From NCBI GenBank assembly GCA_003501565.1, contig DNPC01000712.1:1-7507 (forward strand): a stretch of 7,507 bases of DNA. The letters run 5' to 3'. Made by a program: the position numbers and the translations under genes. Shown in pieces: positions 1 through 7,277 of the stretch. Under the pieces are notes generated by a model that did not search any database, had not been told where the DNA came from, and saw only the letters and a list, made by a program, of their open reading frames with translations. How positions within the stretch are numbered: position 1 is the first letter of the stretch; every line of letters begins with the position of its first letter. Source of the stretch: Planctomycetaceae bacterium. Lineage in GTDB: Bacteria > Planctomycetota > Planctomycetia > Pirellulales > Pirellulaceae.

Positions 1-2
1 GT

Positions 3-773
3 GACCGAGGGGATGATCCAGTGTTTCGAGTCAATAGTTGGAGAGGCGATCAGGACTTGCTGGCTGCCACAAACAGTGGCGTAGGGCTGCCTGTCGGTAG
101 CCTAGAAATCCGCGGATACGCCACGCTTGCTACGGAAGCTGAATTGTCGACGCTCGCAGAACTGCAAGGGGGCCAGCCGCTGCTAGCCAAGCTACCGACG
201 GACGCTGGAGGAGTCTATTTTTGCACTACGACGGCAGGTCGCGAGGCATCAAGTTTGGCCGAAAGCGGAATTGTGCTGTTCGTCGCGTTGCAACGTGCAA
301 TCGTGCAAGGTCAGGAGGCCCTCGGCAAAGTTACACAACGGGATGCGGCTGAAACTGGTGAGGAGTCCGATTGGGAGATGGTGGCCGGTTCGCCCGATGT
401 ACTGAGTACTGCGTATGACGCGACGGCTGGAATTTACGGCAAAGGCGATCTCACGTTTGCAGTAAATCGCCGTGCCGAAGAGGACAATGCCGAGTTGGTG
501 GACGACGATGCACTGGCCAGTCTGTTCGCAGGTCTTCAGTTTTCGCGAGTCGATGCGACTGCCGGTGACTTAGGTGGCTTGGTCAGGGAGGTATGGCGTG
601 TCTTTCTAATCTTGATGATCATTGCACTGATTGCTGAAGCTGCCCTGAGTCTCCCTCGGAAACCGCGAACGGCCGCAGCTGGGCTCGGCGAGAGCTTCGG
701 ACAAGAAACGTCCAAAATCACCCGCGATGCTGGTTTCGCCAAGCGCGATTCCAACGAGGTGCCGGCCGCATGA
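3..773 (+). CDS. C-terminal part of a BatA-like (aerotolerance-type) membrane protein, 5' end outside window
   Basis: The frame is open from base 3, so the GTG at 21 is very likely internal and 256 codons of a longer protein are visible. The visible part has a soluble region with the patterns GGQPLLAKLPTDAGGVYFCTT (about 168-233) and GIVLFVALQRAI (about 267-302). These resemble the end of the large extracytoplasmic part of planctomycete BatA-domain proteins. A single strong membrane helix follows (about 588-650, VFLILMIIALIAEAALSL), then a basic RKPR stop-transfer and a roughly 35-residue hydrophilic tail. By the positive-inside rule the tail is cytoplasmic and the soluble region periplasmic. 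Full family members carry an N-terminal pair of membrane helices (BatA domain), which cannot be seen here. The stop overlaps the next start as ATGA at 770-773, so the two genes are probably translationally coupled. The family call is from recalled pattern and gene order. The membrane-protein call is firm, the BatA label moderate. Confidence 0.75.
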   Translation, partial: DRGDDPVFRVNSWRGDQDLLAATNSGVGLPVGSLEIRGYATLATEAELSTLAELQGGQPLLAKLPTDAGGVYFCTTTAGREASSLAESGIVLFVALQRAIVQGQEALGKVTQRDAAETGEESDWEMVAGSPDVLSTAYDATAGIYGKGDLTFAVNRRAEEDNAELVDDDALASLFAGLQFSRVDATAGDLGGLVREVWRVFLILMIIALIAEAALSLPRKPRTAAAGLGESFGQETSKITRDAGFAKRDSNEVPAA

Positions 774-2962
774 TTTCGGGGGATTTCAGTTTCGAATTCC
801 AGTGGTCGAGTGTCTCGGTAGTCATTTCGCTACTTGCGCTGCCGGTTGTTCTACTGTACAGCTATTTGACGTGGCAACGCAGTGGGTTTCGACGCGGAGT
901 GTTTCTGCTGGAGTGGTTGCGTATCGCGATCGTCGTACTTTGTTTACTGATGCTAAACCAACCGGAGACGGTGCGGGAGTTCTCACCTACGGAGCGACCA
1001 GTGGTCGCTGTGCTGGTTGATCGCAGCGATAGCATGACGACTCAAGATGCTGGACTTGATAGTGGAAAGCGTGAGTTGGTCCGACGGGATGAAGCAATCG
1101 CAGAAATGCTGAAGCCGGCAACTTGGGCACAACTGCAAGACGAATCGGAGGTCGTGATTGTTCCGTTCGGTCAAGGAGCTGGTGCCACTGACATCTTTGG
1201 GGCACTCAGGGGAGCTAGAGAAGACAACCCAAGTTTGCGTGTCGCCATGCTTGCATCGGACGGAGATTGGAATTCCGGCCCTGCACCGGTCGAAGCGGCA
1301 CTCCGTTACCGTCAGTCTGGTGTTCCAATCTTAACGGTGCCAGTCGGTAGCAAATCCAGGCTACCGGACCTTGATATCGTCAGTTTCGACGTGCCTACTT
1401 TTGGCGTTACTGGGAAGAACGTGCGGTTGCCGTTTACGATTGAAAGCTCGCTTCCGCGTGACCATGCCGTAAGCCTGAAACTCACAACCTCCGCTGGTGA
1501 GACACTAACCCACGATATCGTTGTGTCAGCGATGGGCAGGACGAGTGATGCGCTCGTATGGAAGCCCGAGGCAGAAGGAGACTACACGTTAACGTTGGAA
1601 ATGCCAGAACATCCCGATGAGTTGGTAGCTGGAAACAATTCACGTGAAGCGCCAATTGCCATTCGTGAGGAGAAGTTGCGAGTTCTGGTCGTGGAATCGT
1701 TGCCAAGGTGGGAATATCGCTATTTGCGAAACGCACTCAGCCGGGATCCAGGTGTGGAGGTCAGTTGTTTGCTGTTTCATCCAGGGCTTAGCAAAGTTGG
1801 TGGAGGAAACCGAGACTACATCCCAGCGTTTCCTCAGGCCTTGGAGGACTTGGCAGAGTACGACGTCGTTTTCTTGGGTGACGTTGGAGTCGGTGAAAAG
1901 CAACTGACCGAGGAACAATGCGAGCTACTCAAGGGGCTGGTTGAGCAGCAGGCCAGTGGTCTAGTCTTCATGCCGGGCATGCGTGGTAATATGCTCACAT
2001 TGGAAGACTCACCACTTGCGGAATTGCTGCCAGTGACGTTTGACGGTTCTCAGCCTCGGGGCTGGGGGACGAGGACGCCCAGTCACTTCGCCCTCACCGA
2101 GCTTGGTCGTCGCAGCTTGTTGACCAAGTTGGCTGACACGGCAGATGCGAACATCCAAGTCTGGGAGAATTTGCCGGGATTTCAGTGGCATGCACCGGTT
2201 ATTCGGGCCAAAGCTGGGACTGATACTCTGGCGGTGCATCAAGATACGTCGAATCAGTATGGGCGATTACCCTTGTTGGTGACCCGGACGTTTGGGCGCG
2301 GAAAGATCCTGTTTATGGGGACAGACGGCGCATGGAGATGGCGACGCGGCGTCGAAGACTTGTACCACTACCGGTTTTGGGGGCAAGTCGTCCGTTGGAT
2401 GGCCTACCAACGCAATATGGCTGAAGGGCAAGCCATGCGGTTCTATTACTCCCCGGAGCAGCCAGAAGTCCGCCAAACGATCAGCCTGAGTGCCAATGTG
2501 ATGGAAGAGAGCGGCGAGCCGCTAGCGTCAGGGGACGTGTCGGTGAGGTTTGTTTCACCATCAGGGCAGACCGATACCGTCAAGCTGCTTAGTAGTGGTT
2601 CGCAATGGGGCGCGTTCTCAGGCAGTTTCACGCCAAGCGAACCGGGCAAGTATCAGACGGTATTGCGGTGCAAGCAGACAGGTGCGGAAATCGAAACGAC
2701 GATCTTTGTAGGTGGCCGTCCACGAGAACAGGTCGGGAAGCCAGCGCGGCCGGAAGTGCTAGAGGAATTGGCGCGAGTCACCGGCGGAAAGCAGATCGAC
2801 GCTGGTGATGTGGATGCCGCGATTGCAGCAATTCGAGATGTGCCAAGTCCTCCGCCAGTAGTGCGCAGAGTGCGATTATGGGCTCACCCGTTATCGGCGG
2901 GGGGATTAATCGCATTGCTCGGAGCATTTTGGATCGGACGCAAGATAATTGGTATGATATGA
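770..2962 (+). CDS. Membrane-anchored VWA-domain protein fused to a degenerate glutamine-amidotransferase-like domain
   Basis: 730 aa. Two N-terminal helices (about residues 14-34 and 43-63) flank a basic loop (RSGFRR). A VWA domain follows (about 77-195) with a complete MIDAS: DRSDS at 84-88, GATDIFGAL with Thr140, and LASDGDWNSG with Asp164. Next is a beta-rich linker (about 200-300). A class-I glutamine-amidotransferase-like fold follows (about 302-550), opening with RVLVVESLPRWEYRYLR and including YDVVFLGDV (364-372) and GRGKILFMGTDGAWRWRR. After that come an Ig-like segment (about 560-650) and a C-terminal helix (706-726) ending GRK. The expected nucleophile-elbow position reads VFMPGMRG, without Cys, so the domain is probably a non-enzymatic binding module. 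Basic residues inside and an acidic N-terminus place the main body in the periplasm. GAGG at 756-759 lies 10 bases before the ATG, which overlaps the previous stop. By analogy with Bat-type operons it may bind a divalent metal and a partner protein under MoxR control. The partner is unknown. Confidence 0.9.
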   Translation: MISGDFSFEFQWSSVSVVISLLALPVVLLYSYLTWQRSGFRRGVFLLEWLRIAIVVLCLLMLNQPETVREFSPTERPVVAVLVDRSDSMTTQDAGLDSGKRELVRRDEAIAEMLKPATWAQLQDESEVVIVPFGQGAGATDIFGALRGAREDNPSLRVAMLASDGDWNSGPAPVEAALRYRQSGVPILTVPVGSKSRLPDLDIVSFDVPTFGVTGKNVRLPFTIESSLPRDHAVSLKLTTSAGETLTHDIVVSAMGRTSDALVWKPEAEGDYTLTLEMPEHPDELVAGNNSREAPIAIREEKLRVLVVESLPRWEYRYLRNALSRDPGVEVSCLLFHPGLSKVGGGNRDYIPAFPQALEDLAEYDVVFLGDVGVGEKQLTEEQCELLKGLVEQQASGLVFMPGMRGNMLTLEDSPLAELLPVTFDGSQPRGWGTRTPSHFALTELGRRSLLTKLADTADANIQVWENLPGFQWHAPVIRAKAGTDTLAVHQDTSNQYGRLPLLVTRTFGRGKILFMGTDGAWRWRRGVEDLYHYRFWGQVVRWMAYQRNMAEGQAMRFYYSPEQPEVRQTISLSANVMEESGEPLASGDVSVRFVSPSGQTDTVKLLSSGSQWGAFSGSFTPSEPGKYQTVLRCKQTGAEIETTIFVGGRPREQVGKPARPEVLEELARVTGGKQIDAGDVDAAIAAIRDVPSPPPVVRRVRLWAHPLSAGGLIALLGAFWIGRKIIGMI
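2929..2958 (+). promoter_or_regulatory. Candidate internal sigma70-type promoter before the 1120-aa gene
   Basis: TTGGAT (2929-2934) and TATGAT (2953-2958) are separated by 18 bases. The -10 matches the consensus at 5 of 6 positions and carries an extended -10 TGG (2950-2952). The -35 matches at only 3 of 6. The element lies in the last codons of the VWA gene, so the AT-rich bases also encode Ile, Met and Gly residues and the match could be chance. If real, transcription would start near 2965 and give independent expression of the downstream three genes. Confidence 0.3.
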
Positions 2963-2997
2963 GCGAGAAAAATATGTGCTTGAGCGCATAACCTCGC
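2963..2997 (+). other. Two-tier stem-loop in the only intergenic gap
   Basis: The inner stem is TATGTGC (2973-2979) with GCGCATA (2984-2990), seven pairs including one G-U in RNA, closed by the tetraloop TTGA (2980-2983). The outer stem is GCGAG (2963-2967) with CTCGC (2993-2997), separated from the inner stem by an asymmetric internal loop (AAAAA against AC). It begins on the base after the VWA-gene stop and ends 4 bases before the ribosome binding site at 3002. No T-run follows, so it does not look like an intrinsic terminator. It could protect or mark an mRNA processing point, or tune translation of the downstream gene. The pairing is seen directly; the function is inferred. Confidence 0.5.
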
Positions 2998-3001
2998 CCC
3001 T

Positions 3002-3005
3002 GGAG
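3002..3005 (+). promoter_or_regulatory. Ribosome binding site (GGAG) for the 1120-aa gene
   Basis: GGAG ends 7 bases before the ATG at 3013, a standard spacing, and fixes that start. It sits just outside the 3' arm of the stem-loop at 2963-2997, so folding leaves it accessible. This gene cannot rely on stop/start overlap as its neighbours do, so its own site matters. Confidence 0.7.
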
Positions 3006-3012
3006 TGGATAA

Positions 3013-6000
3013 ATGTCGGAAGCGGGACTGCCACCGAAATCGACGGACTCGATTGATGTTCCGCACTCTTTGCGCGAACAGCTCGGGCAGTTTCGGAAGC
3101 ACGTTTGGTTCACCAAGATCGGCGAATCGGTCGCCTATGCCGTTGTGGCTTTACTGCTGGCGTACTTGACAGTCTACGCCGTCGATCGGTTCGTCGACAC
3201 TCCCGCATCTGCCCGCGGCTTTCTTTTGGCATTGGCGGTTATCACTTGGTTGTTAATACCCTGGGCGATCCATCGTTGGGGGTGGAAAAACCGTCGACTT
3301 GAACAACTTGCGAGGCTCCTTAGATTGCGGGAACCGGGAGTCGGCGATCAGCTGCTTTCCGTCATTGAGCTAGCGGGCGACGTGCAAGAACAGCGGCGTT
3401 CACGGACTTTGGTCGCCGCTGCCATTGGACAAGTAGCGGATACGGCGAAGAATCGTGATTTGCGACAGTCGGCGCCGCCGAACCGCATCACGGTACTTCT
3501 GTGTGTAATGGCATTTGCCTCGGTAGCGGTCGCTGTTGTGCTGCTTCTATTTCCAGATGCTGCAACCAATGCCTGGGCAAGGTTATCGGCCCCGTGGCGA
3601 GCTACGCCCCGCTACACGTTCACAATGCCACAACCCTTGCCAGCAGAAATTATCGTCCCGCATGGCGAGTCGACCACTTTTGAAGTAACTCTTCGGAGTG
3701 AATCACCGTGGAATCCGAGCAACGCAACTTATGCGATTCCTGGGCATGGGGCAAAGACTGTTGCGTTTGCTGATGACGCTTACATTCTCGAGCTTCCCGC
3801 CTTGACCTCTGGCAAAACGATGGCTCTGTCGATTGGAGATTTCAAGCAGTCAATTGCTCTTACTCCCAAGCACCGTCCACAAATTACAGATGCCGTGGCG
3901 GTGGTGCAGCTACCCGACTACCTCCAGCAACCGGAGCCGTTCGAGCAAGACATCCGTAGTGGTGTTCTGGCGGTCGTGGAAGGCAGCCAAGCGAGTTTTC
4001 AACTTTCTGCTTCCAATCCGCTAGCTTCGGCATATGCAAAGCAAGTCGCGCCAACGAGCGACCAGAGCGGCGTAACGAACGATGTGGACGTTGACCAAAA
4101 CGGCCTGCAAACGGAACCGTTCTTAGTATCCTCCGATTCGCCCCCGGTTACTGTGGGGTGGACCGATGTGGATGGGCTGGACGGTCGCAGTCAATTCGAG
4201 GTTAGGCTGGAGAGCTTACCAGACGAATTTCCGAGCGTACTAGCGAAGGGTCTGCCCAAACAGTCTGTCGTTCTTGATACCGAACAATTGAATTTTGAAG
4301 TCTACGCGGCGGATGACTTTGGCGTTCGTAAGATCGGCATGAGCTGGTCGAGCGTGAGTGAGGAAGCACTGGAAAGCTCCGCTCTTGGGGAGATCGTTTT
4401 GGGGGCCGGAAACCCGACACAGATGAACGTCCAACTGCCCGCCGTATTCCGTGCTAGCGATTTGGGAATCGAACCGCAGCCCATCGAGGTGCGGTTTTGG
4501 GTCGAAGACTATTATCCATTGCGCGATCGCACTTACTCGCTTCCACACCTACTGTACGTGTTGACGGCCGAGCAGCACGCAGCGTGGGTATCGGAGGACT
4601 TCCGAAAGTGGCAGCGTGCAGCGCTCGAAGTGCGTGATCAAGAGCTTCAATTGTTCGAGGAAAATAAGCGTCTGCGACGCATTGCCAGCGATCCAGAACG
4701 TTTGGATGAACTACAGGATGACCTGAGACGTCAGGCCGCACTCGAGTCCGGTAACGCACGTCGGCTCAGCGCGCTGACAACCAGTGGAGAGCAACTGTTG
4801 CAGGCGGCAGCTAGGAATCCGGAATTCAGCGCTGACCAGTTGGATCAATGGGCGCAGATGCTCCAGTCATTGCGAGCGATTGGCAACAACCGGATGCCCA
4901 AGGTGTCAGACTTATTGAAGAAGTCTGCCGCTCAGGCGAAGAACGGTAAGAAACAAAGTGCATCGGAGTCGTCACCATCGGCTGGCATTATGCGAGATAC
5001 CAGTGGTGGCCAAGGCGAATCATCCGAGCAAGATGAAAAGGAGAAAAACGACGGACCTGGTACCCCGTCGCTGGTCGATCAAGAATCGTCAATGCAGAAA
5101 ATCGACGCAGAGGAGTCCGACGAAGAACAAGACGGCAAGAAAGAAAAATCAAGCGGGCAAGCTCGACTCACGATGCCTTCGACAACGCTGAGTGGTCCAC
5201 CTCAGAAGCCAGGTGAAACGGAAGACAACGAAGACGAACCTGACCAGCCCGAAGGAGCCGAAGAAGCCCTTGAAGAGGCAGTTGAAGAACAGGAACGACT
5301 GCTCGAGGAGTTTCAGAAGCTTGCTGATGAACTCGAAGACGTGCTCGCCAATCTCGAGGGCTCAACGTTAGTGAAACGTTTAAAGGCGGCCTCGCGCGTA
5401 CAGACTCAAATCGCTCGAAAACTGGTGGGGCGAATTGGCGATATCTTCGGTGCGTCATCGATTCACGAAGCTGACGTTGAGCTATTGCAAGAGTTGGCCA
5501 CGCATGAAGTCGATGCACGACAATCATTGTCATTCGTCATGGACGACTTACAGGCCTACTATGAACGGCGCAAGCAACCGCATTTCCTTTCTGTGCTTGA
5601 GGACATGAAGGAAGTCGATGTGCTGGCGGCTCTCGATGATCTTTCGACTGACCTGCCCAAGGAGCGGGGTCTAAGTATTGCGCAGATCGAATACTGGGCT
5701 GACAATTTGGATCGCTGGGCAGAGGATCTTGTCCCGGCGAGCGGTGGCGACAGTGAGGGAGAGAGTTCACAGGAGAACTCCAAGAGCGTTCCTCCGACAG
5801 TCATCCTAGAGATGTTGCGGGTGCTTGAAGAAGAAGTCAATCTGCGCGAAGCCACCCGCGTTACTGAGAATGCTCGACAGTCGATTCCCCGCGACAAGCA
5901 TGAGCAGAAATCTCGCGAACTATCCGCTACCCAGCGCGAGCTTCAGACTCGAGTACAGGATGTGATAACGAAGCTGCATGAGTTGGTCGAGCAAGATGGA

Positions 6001-6375
6001 GAATACGGGCAAGAGATTGGGCTATTCAACCAAGTGACGATGGTGATGGAGGAAGCAGCCTTAATGCTCCAAGCTGCCAATACCGGAAGTGAAACGATTG
6101 CAGCGGAAACGGAGATCATCGAACTCTTGCTGAAGTCTTCACGCATCAATCCGAAGGCAGGTGGTAGCGGCTCAGCGGCCAATCCCGGACAAGGTGGGTC
6201 CGGAACGACTGAAGAATCCGCTCTGGCGCTCGTCGGAACCGGTATCAACCGCAACGAACGACGCGAGGCTCGCGACATCACGCAAAGCACAGGCGAAACG
6301 GGACGTTCATTACCGGAGGAGTACCGTGGTGGCCTTGATGCCTACTTCAGTCGCCTGGAAGAGGCGCAGCGATGA
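3013..6375 (+). CDS. Giant DUF4175-like membrane protein with coiled-coil periplasmic body
   Basis: 1120 aa. Three helices lie near the N-terminus (about residues 37-57, 67-87 and 158-180). The basic stretches before helix 1 and after helix 2 (HRWGWKNRR) place both in the cytoplasm, so everything after residue 180 should be periplasmic. The order is then a beta-rich region (about 200-510), including the Ig-like signature YAADDFGVRKIGMSW (431-445) and FWVEDYYPLRDR (495-506). Helical coiled coil follows (about 525-640), then an acidic, Ser/Gln-rich disordered linker (about 640-750). A long Glu-rich coiled coil comes next (about 745-800) with a patterned segment STLVKRLKAASR (784-795). More helices follow (about 820-1045), then a Gly-rich stretch (1050-1065) and the ending LPEEYRGGLDAYFSRLEEAQ. 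This layout matches the large DUF4175-like proteins of planctomycete MoxR/Bat-type clusters, by recalled pattern. No catalytic motif is seen, so a scaffold or envelope-spanning role is inferred. The stop overlaps the next start at 6372-6375. Confidence 0.85.
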   Translation: MSEAGLPPKSTDSIDVPHSLREQLGQFRKHVWFTKIGESVAYAVVALLLAYLTVYAVDRFVDTPASARGFLLALAVITWLLIPWAIHRWGWKNRRLEQLARLLRLREPGVGDQLLSVIELAGDVQEQRRSRTLVAAAIGQVADTAKNRDLRQSAPPNRITVLLCVMAFASVAVAVVLLLFPDAATNAWARLSAPWRATPRYTFTMPQPLPAEIIVPHGESTTFEVTLRSESPWNPSNATYAIPGHGAKTVAFADDAYILELPALTSGKTMALSIGDFKQSIALTPKHRPQITDAVAVVQLPDYLQQPEPFEQDIRSGVLAVVEGSQASFQLSASNPLASAYAKQVAPTSDQSGVTNDVDVDQNGLQTEPFLVSSDSPPVTVGWTDVDGLDGRSQFEVRLESLPDEFPSVLAKGLPKQSVVLDTEQLNFEVYAADDFGVRKIGMSWSSVSEEALESSALGEIVLGAGNPTQMNVQLPAVFRASDLGIEPQPIEVRFWVEDYYPLRDRTYSLPHLLYVLTAEQHAAWVSEDFRKWQRAALEVRDQELQLFEENKRLRRIASDPERLDELQDDLRRQAALESGNARRLSALTTSGEQLLQAAARNPEFSADQLDQWAQMLQSLRAIGNNRMPKVSDLLKKSAAQAKNGKKQSASESSPSAGIMRDTSGGQGESSEQDEKEKNDGPGTPSLVDQESSMQKIDAEESDEEQDGKKEKSSGQARLTMPSTTLSGPPQKPGETEDNEDEPDQPEGAEEALEEAVEEQERLLEEFQKLADELEDVLANLEGSTLVKRLKAASRVQTQIARKLVGRIGDIFGASSIHEADVELLQELATHEVDARQSLSFVMDDLQAYYERRKQPHFLSVLEDMKEVDVLAALDDLSTDLPKERGLSIAQIEYWADNLDRWAEDLVPASGGDSEGESSQENSKSVPPTVILEMLRVLEEEVNLREATRVTENARQSIPRDKHEQKSRELSATQRELQTRVQDVITKLHELVEQDGEYGQEIGLFNQVTMVMEEAALMLQAANTGSETIAAETEIIELLLKSSRINPKAGGSGSAANPGQGGSGTTEESALALVGTGINRNERREARDITQSTGETGRSLPEEYRGGLDAYFSRLEEAQR
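4930..5262 (+). other. Segment coding for an acidic low-complexity linker
   Basis: This part of the 1120-aa gene (about residues 640-750) is rich in Glu, Asp, Ser, Gln, Gly and Lys with almost no hydrophobic residues. GAA- and GAC-rich codon runs are visible, densest at about 5218-5310. It joins two coiled-coil regions and should be disordered. Length and content of such linkers usually vary quickly between relatives. There is no exact tandem repeat unit. Confidence 0.7.
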
Positions 6376-7277
6376 TGAATCATATTGCTGCTTCGGTGGC
6401 TCGACTCGCCGCCGTTTTCGTAATCGCTGGAGTGTTAGAAGGGCTCCCGAACGCTTTTGCTCAGCCGCCTCTCGACACCGACGATCAGCGTCCAAGAAGT
6501 CTGTTTGACTTTGATTTTCAAGATCCGCAAGCTTTGCAACGCGCGAATGCTCACGCCGTTTGGATTGTTCGTGATTCGCTTGTTCAGACGGCTCTTGCCA
6601 GGCGATGTGCGAAGCTGGACGCAGAAGAGCTGGCGGGATTGGTGAAGATAGAAAAATCGATCGGCACGATCCTGATCGAGGCTCGTGCAAGCGACCCAAT
6701 CCTTAGGCAAGGCGTGATCGTCCTCCGCATTATATCCACTGGAGCGAATGCCCCTCCGGTGATCTACGCTGCCAAGGCCACGAGCGTTTCCACGCGGCGG
6801 CCAATCGTAGGCGGCTTGGAAGGTGGGACCAAGTTGTTGAAGGCAGCCTCGAAGGCCGTAGGCCATGCGATAAAACAACAACTCAGTTCGCGAGCCCGAA
6901 TTGCATTTACGAAGGAACTAGAACAGAGGGAACAGTGGCGTATCGTCGCAACAAGTGAGTATCTACTGACCGCCATTGGACGGCTGCAATATTTGTCTCC
7001 CCAGGACACAGAATTGCTTCGCGATAGGCTTACACACTGGAGTTCTAAACAACACTTTCCCGTCAGTTTACTTACGCGAAGCGCCTTGCTGCCCCATTTG
7101 CCGCGAGAAGTGTTCAATGGCCTCGAAGCCTCCGACGTGTACGCGAACCTCGAGCCGATGATGGCCAAGACGATGAACGGGATGGAAGAGGATGTGCTGT
7201 GGTTTCGCCACGCATCGGCCGTTTTGCACTTGGATGCAGAGTTTCCTAAGTCGCAGGATTCTGGAGACGCAAAGTGA
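6372..7277 (+). CDS. Secreted protein of unknown function
   Basis: 301 aa. It starts with a clear Sec signal peptide: a hydrophobic core at about residues 10-22 and a likely type I site after AFA (residue 30), giving a mature N-terminus QPPLDTDD. There is no lipobox and no other membrane helix. The mature protein is mostly helical. An N-terminal helical part (about 50-105) is followed by a mixed basic region (110-180). A C-terminal part (about 175-260) has the pattern KELEQREQWR, LQYLSPQDTELLRDRL and HW, then LLPHLPREVFNGLEA. This resembles a class of planctomycete secreted proteins with 'LSxxQxxxLxxxLxxxW' helices that I know only as hypothetical. GGAAGAGG at 6357-6364 lies 7 bases before the ATG. 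A second ATG follows immediately at 6375 and cannot be excluded as the start. The gene is coupled by ATGA to the giant gene upstream and by GTGA to the next gene. No enzymatic motif is seen, so I assign no function. Confidence 0.8.
   Translation: MMNHIAASVARLAAVFVIAGVLEGLPNAFAQPPLDTDDQRPRSLFDFDFQDPQALQRANAHAVWIVRDSLVQTALARRCAKLDAEELAGLVKIEKSIGTILIEARASDPILRQGVIVLRIISTGANAPPVIYAAKATSVSTRRPIVGGLEGGTKLLKAASKAVGHAIKQQLSSRARIAFTKELEQREQWRIVATSEYLLTAIGRLQYLSPQDTELLRDRLTHWSSKQHFPVSLLTRSALLPHLPREVFNGLEASDVYANLEPMMAKTMNGMEEDVLWFRHASAVLHLDAEFPKSQDSGDAK
7263..7266 (+). promoter_or_regulatory. Ribosome binding site (GGAG) supporting a GTG start
   Basis: GGAG ends 7 bases before the GTG at 7274, inside the end of the preceding gene. 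It supports that GTG, rather than a downstream ATG, as the start of the last gene: the nearest in-frame ATG, near 7362, would remove the whole signal peptide. Confidence 0.65.

Noticed and set aside
21..773. A complete gene starting at GTG 21
   Set aside because: The frame is open to the left edge, there is no purine-rich site at proper spacing, and the product would begin in mid-domain without the N-terminal helices expected for the family. It is treated as a 5'-truncated gene.
727..1020. Alternative + strand frame across the first gene junction
   Set aside because: It overlaps the end of the BatA-like gene and the membrane/VWA start of the next gene. Its product has no signal peptide, domain or plausible composition.
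2963..3012. Intrinsic terminator
   Set aside because: A stem-loop is present but is followed by CCCTGGAGTGG rather than a T-run, and the next gene is in the same orientation with a close ribosome binding site.
2778..3116. Antisense reading frame spanning the intergenic gap
   Set aside because: It overlaps two well-supported genes on the other strand and has no recognisable domain or ribosome binding site. It is a shadow of the coding frames.
5218..5345. Tandem DNA repeat
   Set aside because: GAA/GAC-rich triplets recur, but no repeat unit is kept exactly. It is a low-complexity acidic coding stretch.
5168..5533. Minus-strand open frames in the Glu-rich coiled-coil segment
   Set aside because: GAA/GAG-rich coding strands rarely give stop codons on the opposite strand, so long antisense frames arise by composition alone.
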